Origin: DASWTL01 sp036402155 | GTDB lineage: Bacteria > Bacteroidota > Bacteroidia > Sphingobacteriales > Sphingobacteriaceae | DNA: 28,052 nucleotides | Direction: 5' to 3' | Assembly (NCBI GenBank): GCA_036402155.1 | Contig: DASWTL010000407.1 | Coordinates: 1-28,052 of the forward strand | In this document: in pieces, positions 23,281-28,052 of the stretch | Layout of the letters: the number at the start of each line of letters is the position of its first letter | How positions within the stretch are numbered: the first letter of the stretch is position 1 | Notes under the pieces: model-generated | What the model was told of the DNA's origin: nothing | Database searches by the model: none | What the model saw: the letters and a program-made list of their open reading frames with translations, nothing else | Program-made: the position numbers and the translations under genes

Positions 23281-24163
23281 ACAAGTGGTTTATTTTGTCT
23301 TTGCAAAGAACAGGCGGACAGATGGATAAAAATTGGAAAAAATCGACAAAATTTTTCCAGATCTCGCTTTCAGCCCGGATACCTTTTGTGAATACTTTTG
23401 GCTGAAAGCCTGTGTGTTTTTTAAACTCATTGGAAAAATGAGATTGATCAAAATAATCCTGTTCAAAAGTAGTGTCTGACAATTTTTTTTGATCAAACGA
23501 AATTGCTCTGAATGAATTAATTAACCGGACCAGATTTACAAACGATTTAGGTCGAAAGCCCGAGTAATACTTAAATTTCCTCTCAAAATTTCGTTGCGAC
23601 ATAAATATCTGGTCGCCGGATACATTGCGAGTATCTGATTGTCCTGAGGCAATAGAAGATATCAAGGATAAGATCTTCTCGTCATGGATAACAGCTTTCG
23701 TGGCACATTCTTGAAGTAATTTGTTTAAAGTGTCTGGATCGAAGTTACCATCCACTACCTTTTGACAAAACTCAATTAATAATTCATGCTGATTTAATTC
23801 ATTACTGTCAAGATTTTGGTTTGTAATGGCGTCAGCTTGAATTCCAAAAAACAGAGGTATTGTATAGGGATAAAATGTAATCCCCAAAACGCTAAAGTCT
23901 TTGTTCACTCTATAGCGATGCCATTTATTTGATTGTCCAACAAGCAACAAATTTCCGTTCACTTTTTTGCCTATTGGCTCCAGATAACCTTGTTTTGTAA
24001 AAAACAGGGTCGGATATAAAGTGGCATAAGTCCGGAAAATAAAGTAGTCACCGTCATTGGGCTCTGCTTCCATGCACCACAAATGCTTTACATATTGGTT
24101 GAGGACTGGGTGAATAGTACAGGTATGATATTTTATAAAATTGTCCTGCATAGTGGATATCAT
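23270..24163 (-). CDS. AraC-family regulator, first copy
   Basis: The 297-residue protein has an N-terminal sensor domain (about 1-160, with YVKHLWCMEAEPNDGDYF and LYPTLFFTKQGY), of the type that precedes AraC DNA-binding domains in Bacteroidota. The C-terminal two-helix-turn-helix region (about 170-270) has MSQRNFERKFKYYSGFRPKS and FDQSHFSNEFKKHTGFQPKVF. It lies between the SRPBCC gene (47 bp upstream) and the PhnB gene (overlap at its 3' end), so it probably regulates this same operon, as an activator in most family members. The ligand is unknown. After the second HTH the tail is short and aromatic. Confidence 0.93.
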   Translation of the reverse strand: MISTMQDNFIKYHTCTIHPVLNQYVKHLWCMEAEPNDGDYFIFRTYATLYPTLFFTKQGYLEPIGKKVNGNLLLVGQSNKWHRYRVNKDFSVLGITFYPYTIPLFFGIQADAITNQNLDSNELNQHELLIEFCQKVVDGNFDPDTLNKLLQECATKAVIHDEKILSLISSIASGQSDTRNVSGDQIFMSQRNFERKFKYYSGFRPKSFVNLVRLINSFRAISFDQKKLSDTTFEQDYFDQSHFSNEFKKHTGFQPKVFTKGIRAESEIWKNFVDFFQFLSICPPVLCKDKINHLYDK

Positions 24164-24210
24164 TGAAAAACTTTATTCACCGCGTTTGAAATGGCCGAGA
24201 AACAGATTAT

Positions 24211-24675
24211 TTATTTCTCCTTTATCTGAGGGAATTTATCTCTTACCAGATTAAGTTCAATTCCAAATTCCAGGTAAGCTTTCAGTCCGTCTAAAACTGT
24301 AGTGAAACCGCCCGTATTATTTTTAATTATCTCAATCAGGTCGTCCCCTTCCTGTTGAAAATTGTAATTTTTAATTACAACATAGGTCGTGTCTTGCGTT
24401 AAGCTGGTAAATTCAAAATCAACGATCGTTGATGGGTTATCCCATTCAATGGTTATTTTTTCATTGGGTATAATTGCTCTTACCTTTACATTATCTGATA
24501 CACCATACATTTCCCACTCCCAGGTAATTGTTTTACCTGTTTCCAGAGGGCCGCTTGATTTGGTAAACCAGAATTTGCTGGTAATAGCCGGGTCAATAAA
24601 TGCCTGAAAAACCTTTTCTACTGGTTTTCTTATCATCATTTGACATTCAACTGTAGGCATGTTTGTAGTTGTCAT
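24211..24675 (-). CDS. SRPBCC/AHSA1-domain protein, AraC operon
   Basis: The 154-residue START-like protein has the opening VECQMMIRKPVEKVFQAFIDPAITSKFWFTKSSG, then GKTITWEWEMYG, IEWDNPSTIVDFEF, and a C-terminal helix GFTTVLDGLKAYLEFGIELNLV that closes the cavity. It is the first gene of the SRPBCC-AraC-PhnB-VOC run. Two other copies of the fold here are controlled by ArsR repressors, so this one shows the same kind of binding protein under a different regulator class. The ligand is unknown. The 195 bp upstream hold no other gene and no consensus promoter that I can place. Confidence 0.9.
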   Translation of the reverse strand: MTTTNMPTVECQMMIRKPVEKVFQAFIDPAITSKFWFTKSSGPLETGKTITWEWEMYGVSDNVKVRAIIPNEKITIEWDNPSTIVDFEFTSLTQDTTYVVIKNYNFQQEGDDLIEIIKNNTGGFTTVLDGLKAYLEFGIELNLVRDKFPQIKEK

Positions 24676-24870
24676 TTTAAATATTCGGTTATTAACAAAA
24701 TCGCTTCAATTTTTATTGCCTGATATAATTACTGTACATCGACAGGAGAATTTCACCCTCAGAATAGCAGATTCCTAAACAATCCCGCATTTCTGCTTAT
24801 CATTTTATCATCACAAGTTAACAATTTTACAATTCTATCAATTTCCATGTGAAAATAATTATGCCGGTTA

Positions 24871-25341
24871 TTACTCGGAATGCGGTGAATATTTTACTAT
24901 GTCAATACCAATACCATTGGGATCTTCAATTGCAAAATGCCTGTCGCCCCAGGGCTCGTCACGAATATCAATTTTTATTGAAACACCCTTCTTTTTAAGG
25001 TCGCTGTAGATTTTATCGACATTATCTACTTCAATTGTCAGATACATACCTTGTCCTTGAAATGGTTTGTGAAAGAGAGGCTGTTGACTGGGATGATTGG
25101 GTAATAAAAAACTGATCTCGGCTTCTTTGTTCGGTGTGTGCATCAGAAGATAAAATTCATTTTCAAATGTTACCCCAAAGCCTAAATAGTTGATATAAAA
25201 ATCCTTGCTTTCAGCCAATTTAGTTGTTATGATTCCTGCGTTCAATTTCATTTTGTTCTGATTTTTAAATGTTGAATCTGATTGTGAATAAGCATTTGCG
25301 GTTAAGCAAGCCACTGTTAGAAATGTAAATATTCGTTTCAT
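24871..25341 (-). CDS. VOC protein with an N-terminal signal peptide
   Basis: From the Met at 25341 the 156-residue protein starts MKRIFTFLTVACLTANAYSQ, a Sec signal peptide with likely cleavage after AYS or SQ. A complete VOC domain follows (MKLNAGIITTKLAESKDFYINYLGFGVTF, then FLLPNHPSQQP, GMYLTIEVDNVDKIYSDLKKKG, and DRHFAIEDPNGIGIDIVK). The domain's usual start is the Met at 25251, so the first 30 residues are an addition. The VOC fold is mostly cytosolic, so an exported form is uncommon. An upstream Met at 25365 gives eight extra residues but is less likely. The AraC gene lies 69 bp upstream on the same strand. Confidence 0.85.
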   Translation of the reverse strand: MKRIFTFLTVACLTANAYSQSDSTFKNQNKMKLNAGIITTKLAESKDFYINYLGFGVTFENEFYLLMHTPNKEAEISFLLPNHPSQQPLFHKPFQGQGMYLTIEVDNVDKIYSDLKKKGVSIKIDIRDEPWGDRHFAIEDPNGIGIDIVKYSPHSE

Positions 25342-25410
25342 CTTTTCGTATGATTTACGATACAAATTTCAAACAGATCAATCTTGAGTTATTGTAAAAA
25401 TCGGACAAAC

Positions 25411-26226
25411 TTATCTGCCAAATGCCTTGCCCGGAGTTACTCCATAAAAGTTTTTGAATTCTTTTATAAAATGGGCCTGGTCGTAGTATTCACCATCAAA
25501 AAAGAGTTTATTTTGTTTTAAGCTTTGCGAAGATGGTTTTGCCCTGAGGATATTCTGAAAACGAATAACCTTGCTGAACGTTTTTGCTGTATCGCCGATA
25601 TAAAATTCAAAAAGCCGGCGTAGTTGTCTTGAACTAATACCCGTATTCAAATCCTTTTCGATATCTAACACGCCAAAGTTATTGAGAATTACTTCAATGG
25701 CCTGATAAAGTCTGACATCATTGTCAAATTTCGTTTTTTGTATAAGGTCTGAAAAGTAGGAGTTAAATATCTCCTTTGCTTCATCTAAAGTTTGTTCAGG
25801 ATTAAAATTGTTTGTTATAAAATTAGACGTTGATGGCACAACACTTTTTAATTCTTCAAAGCGGTTACTTAATTCAGAAGCATTTATCTTGAAAAGTTGA
25901 GGAAACATGGTCGGAAAAAAACGAACGCCGATATAGTTGAAAGAATTTTCAAGCGGAAACTCGGTGAACTTTTTACAAAAGCCCATTACAAAATTATCCT
26001 GTGGATTATTGAGTTCAAAAAATATGTCAATACAGCCGTCTGCTACTACCCGATAAATAAATGGATCAGAAAGGGGCTTTAGTGTTTTGAGTTGCCAATA
26101 ACAGTAAATGACGCTTTGAAGTTCGATACATGGTAATACTTCAATATATGTAACGTTGTCAGCCGATTGTTTTACTGTCGGTTGAATGGGTTTGTAAAGT
26201 TGCCGTATGTCAGCCGATATGTTCAA
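25411..26226 (-). CDS. AraC-family regulator, second copy
   Basis: The 271-residue protein has an N-terminal sensor domain like that of the first copy (VLPCIELQSVIYCYWQLKTLK, VVADGCIDIFFELNNP, FPLENSFNYIGVRFFPTMFPQLF). The C-terminal AraC HTH pair follows (SSRQLRRLFEFYIGDTAKTFSKVIRF and FFDGEYYDQAHFIKEFKNFYGVTPGKAF). It precedes the exported VOC gene and likely regulates it. Its middle part has a negative patch and few basic residues, as expected for a ligand-sensing domain. It is a paralogue of, but clearly distinct from, the regulator at 23270-24163. The inducer is unknown. Confidence 0.93.
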   Translation of the reverse strand: MNISADIRQLYKPIQPTVKQSADNVTYIEVLPCIELQSVIYCYWQLKTLKPLSDPFIYRVVADGCIDIFFELNNPQDNFVMGFCKKFTEFPLENSFNYIGVRFFPTMFPQLFKINASELSNRFEELKSVVPSTSNFITNNFNPEQTLDEAKEIFNSYFSDLIQKTKFDNDVRLYQAIEVILNNFGVLDIEKDLNTGISSRQLRRLFEFYIGDTAKTFSKVIRFQNILRAKPSSQSLKQNKLFFDGEYYDQAHFIKEFKNFYGVTPGKAFGR

Positions 26227-26354
26227 TATTTACACAGTCTTTAGTAGGTGATTTAAATTCTGAGCGTCAAGATCAAGGGCGCAATCGGTTCAATTCAGCC
26301 CCGACTAAGAGTTGTCCGGACTTCCTGACATTTTAAACAATTGATTACGATGGT

Positions 26355-27119
26355 TTAATTCCAAATTTCGTTCATCTCTGTCAGAATAATGGGTTTCCCG
26401 TCGGTAACTACAATGGTATGCTCATGCTGGGCCATAAAACCGCCCTTATTTCCAACCATTGTCCACCCGTCATTGAGGGTTTCGGCATATGTTGATGTTG
26501 TGGATATGAATGTTTCGATAGCAACAACAGAGTTTTTCTTAAATCTGGTGAGATTAAACCGGTCTCTGTAATTTGCTATTTCGCCTGGTTCTTCGTGAAG
26601 GCTATTTCCTACTCCGTGTCCCGTAAGATTTTTGATGACCTTGTAACCACGTTTTTTTGCTTCTGTTTCAATCAGATACCCGATGTCGGATATGCGGACC
26701 CCACCTTTTATGTTATATATTGCCTTATGTAAAATCTGCTTTGACGCGTCTATCAGTTTTTGGTGCCGGTGAATATCCTCACCAAGTACAAATGAACCTC
26801 CATTGTCAGACCAAAAACCATTAAGCTCGGCTGACACATCAATATTCACCAAATCACCTTCTTTCAGTATGCTTTTGTCAGATGGAATACCATGACAAAA
26901 TTCATTATTCACACTTATGCAAGTCCAACCCGGAAAACGGTAAGTTAAATATGGAGCTGATTTTGCACCCAAATCCGAAAGTATTGTTGCACCATAGTTG
27001 TCTAATTGTTTTGTTGACATACCCGGTTGAGCATAATTCCTCATTGCCTTTAACGTGTAGGCTACGGCTTCACTTGCCTTTTGCATTCCGGCTAATTCGG
27101 CTTCTTTTGTTATTGACAT
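26355..27119 (-). CDS. map: Type I methionine aminopeptidase
   Basis: This enzyme removes the initiator Met from new proteins. The 254-residue length is the family norm. Metal ligands are Asp94, Asp105, His168, Glu202 and Glu233, with substrate-side His76 (NEFCHGIP). Motifs include TGHGVG (166-171), AIETF (200-204) and QHEHTI. The second Asp lies in FWSDNGGSF, where most type I enzymes have a D-T-x-x-T-F motif, so the pocket has drifted. Bacteroidota usually keep the housekeeping map in the ribosomal-protein cluster, so this may be an extra copy. It is monocistronic. Confidence 0.93.
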   Translation of the reverse strand: MSITKEAELAGMQKASEAVAYTLKAMRNYAQPGMSTKQLDNYGATILSDLGAKSAPYLTYRFPGWTCISVNNEFCHGIPSDKSILKEGDLVNIDVSAELNGFWSDNGGSFVLGEDIHRHQKLIDASKQILHKAIYNIKGGVRISDIGYLIETEAKKRGYKVIKNLTGHGVGNSLHEEPGEIANYRDRFNLTRFKKNSVVAIETFISTTSTYAETLNDGWTMVGNKGGFMAQHEHTIVVTDGKPIILTEMNEIWN

Positions 27120-27266
27120 ATTCGTTTGTCTGTTTTTTATTAATTATCTGTGGCAGAGTAACAGCCTGGCTAATAATATTTTGTTTGCCATATAAGTTGA
27201 GCATCTGGAAGATAACGCTCAATTTAATTGCTGTTAACTGCTTGCTCACCTGGGTTTCTCCATTTA

Positions 27267-27728
27267 TTACATCACTGCTGACATTGCTGCAATGTAATAA
27301 TTAGCTCCATAAGTTGCCAGTATTACCAATAAAAGGTCAGGTTTATCCTCGTACGAAATGGTGTAATTATAACTGAACTTAGCCCAATTAAAATCAGGAT
27401 CCAGCAACATGATCTTTTGTTGATCTTTGTCTTCAAGCACATATTTGTTCAAAAATGTTCCGGTTGCTTTTAAAATATATTCTTGTCCGTTTTGAAATGA
27501 AATTATGATATGCCCTTTCCAGTTCATTTTCAAATTTGCCACTTCAATACCATTTCGGGTTACAGAAATTATGGTGTTAAAAAATCCTGCAGGTGTAATT
27601 TTATAATTATTGTTACCAACTACAGCATTGGCCGTAAAAGAAAACAGGCCATCATATGTTAGTGATCCTAACTTTTCAGAATTATCAGTTAACTCAAATG
27701 TTTTATTGTCTGTACATTGAACCTTCAT
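27267..27728 (-). CDS. Beta-rich protein of unknown function
   Basis: The 153-residue protein shows alternating hydrophobic/polar strands (KTFELTDN, LGSLTYDGLFSFTANAVVG, NYKITPAGFFNTIISVTRNGIEVANLKMNWKGHIIISFQNG) and a hydrophobic C-terminal helix LLLVILATYGANYYIAAM. The strand pattern and the final helix recall the tubby-like LURP-one-related fold, but no signature is decisive. The final helix could also be a membrane anchor. The start MKVQCTDNK is the only Met upstream of the first strand. It is separate from map (147 bp) and from the partial VOC gene (144 bp). Confidence 0.75.
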   Translation of the reverse strand: MKVQCTDNKTFELTDNSEKLGSLTYDGLFSFTANAVVGNNNYKITPAGFFNTIISVTRNGIEVANLKMNWKGHIIISFQNGQEYILKATGTFLNKYVLEDKDQQKIMLLDPDFNWAKFSYNYTISYEDKPDLLLVILATYGANYYIAAMSAVM

Positions 27729-27744
27729 TGTTGTATGGTTCTGT

Positions 27745-27766
27745 AAGTTGCCGGGTGAGACAACTT
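27745..27766. repeat. Short inverted repeat upstream of the beta-rich protein gene
   Basis: AAGTTG (27745-27750) and CAACTT (27761-27766) form a 6-bp dyad with a 10-nt centre, 16 bp from the ATG at 27728. It could be an operator, though 6 bp is within chance in this DNA. Confidence 0.3.
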
Positions 27767-27872
27767 GTGGAGTTCACATTAAGCTGGTATTTTAACCTGC
27801 TGGATAGTAATAATCAATAAATATAACTATTCCAGAGGTAAGCAGAAATAAATCCCTTCTGCCCATTCATTA

Positions 27873-28052
27873 TCAGGAGTTTTCCAAAATATCTGTTGTT
27901 GTTTTATTGCCAAGTTGTTCGGCTAATCCAATGAGAATTCCTTCTGTCCCGCGAATGTAGCACAGTTTATAAACATCCTCATAATGAACCACTTCTCCAA
28001 CGAGTTCAGCACCATGTTTATAAAGTCTGGACAACAATTCGTCAAGATTATC
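27873..28052 (-). CDS. VOC-family protein, C-terminal part (cut by window edge)
   Basis: The frame is open at the window edge and stops at 27873. The 59 residues seen are the C-terminal half of a VOC domain: ELLSRLYKHGAELVGEVV, a metal or substrate strand YKLCYIRGTEGILIGLAEQLG, and a short tail. The motif IRGTEGILIGLAEQLG is characteristic; many relatives have Glu before LAEQ (IVELAEQ), here Gly-Leu. The N-terminal half lies beyond the window, so function and start are not known. Confidence 0.85.
   Translation of the reverse strand, partial: DNLDELLSRLYKHGAELVGEVVHYEDVYKLCYIRGTEGILIGLAEQLGNKTTTDILENS

Noticed and set aside
1..28052. CRISPR arrays, tRNA or rRNA genes, IS ends, phage or toxin-antitoxin modules
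   Set aside because: I looked for repeats with spacers, cloverleaf-like arms and transposase or integrase motifs and saw none.

Overview
The window looks like chromosome of a Bacteroidota member, most probably of the Sphingobacteriaceae (Pedobacter/Mucilaginibacter type). This rests on the low GC content, on -7 boxes of the form TAnnTTTG with TTG about 20 nt upstream in place of sigma70 boxes, on very short leaders without Shine-Dalgarno sequences, and on the gene set (2TM, DUF2795 and lmo0937-type small proteins, AraC regulators with Bacteroidota-style sensor domains, SRPBCC/ArsR pairs). No rRNA, tRNA, CRISPR array, transposase or phage gene was seen. Family names come from recognising motifs by eye; no database search was possible.

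Left part (1-11.5 kb), mostly housekeeping: a lipoprotein of unknown function; a CDF metal-cation exporter overlapping a NUDIX hydrolase; a class I aminotransferase; a PfkB-type heptose-7-phosphate kinase facing a MacB-like permease; queA followed by ispD, which ends in a strong hairpin; an lmo0937-type membrane peptide; a cobalamin adenosyltransferase with a DUF2795 protein; a short ORF resembling the tail of an ArsR regulator; an SDR-type epimerase; a hemerythrin-domain protein; and a 2TM protein.

Right part (11.8-28 kb), accessory and nearly all on the minus strand: small stress or detoxification operons, each with its own regulator. They are ArsR-SRPBCC-DoxX-YdeI; MarR plus a rifamycin-inactivating phosphotransferase; ArsR-SRPBCC-lipoprotein hydrolase; a frameshifted small gene and a DUF1801 protein; an aldo/keto reductase divergent from an HxlR regulator; a DHFR-like reductase; SRPBCC-AraC-PhnB-VOC; AraC plus an exported VOC protein; a methionine aminopeptidase; a beta-rich protein; and a VOC gene cut by the window edge. 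Three SRPBCC, four VOC-fold, two complete ArsR and two AraC genes within 16 kb suggest an area that gathers small response cassettes.

The most informative non-coding structure is at the two ArsR promoters. Both carry an array of half-sites with identical spacing and identical register on the -7 box but different half-site sequences (ACTGC in one, CTTGC in the other), and similar A/T tracts upstream. This looks like two paralogous autorepressor cassettes whose operators have diverged. I see no clearly new multi-gene system. Other points worth checking are the phosphotransferase with its MarR partner, the small gene broken at an A5 run, and the VOC protein that seems to have gained a signal peptide.
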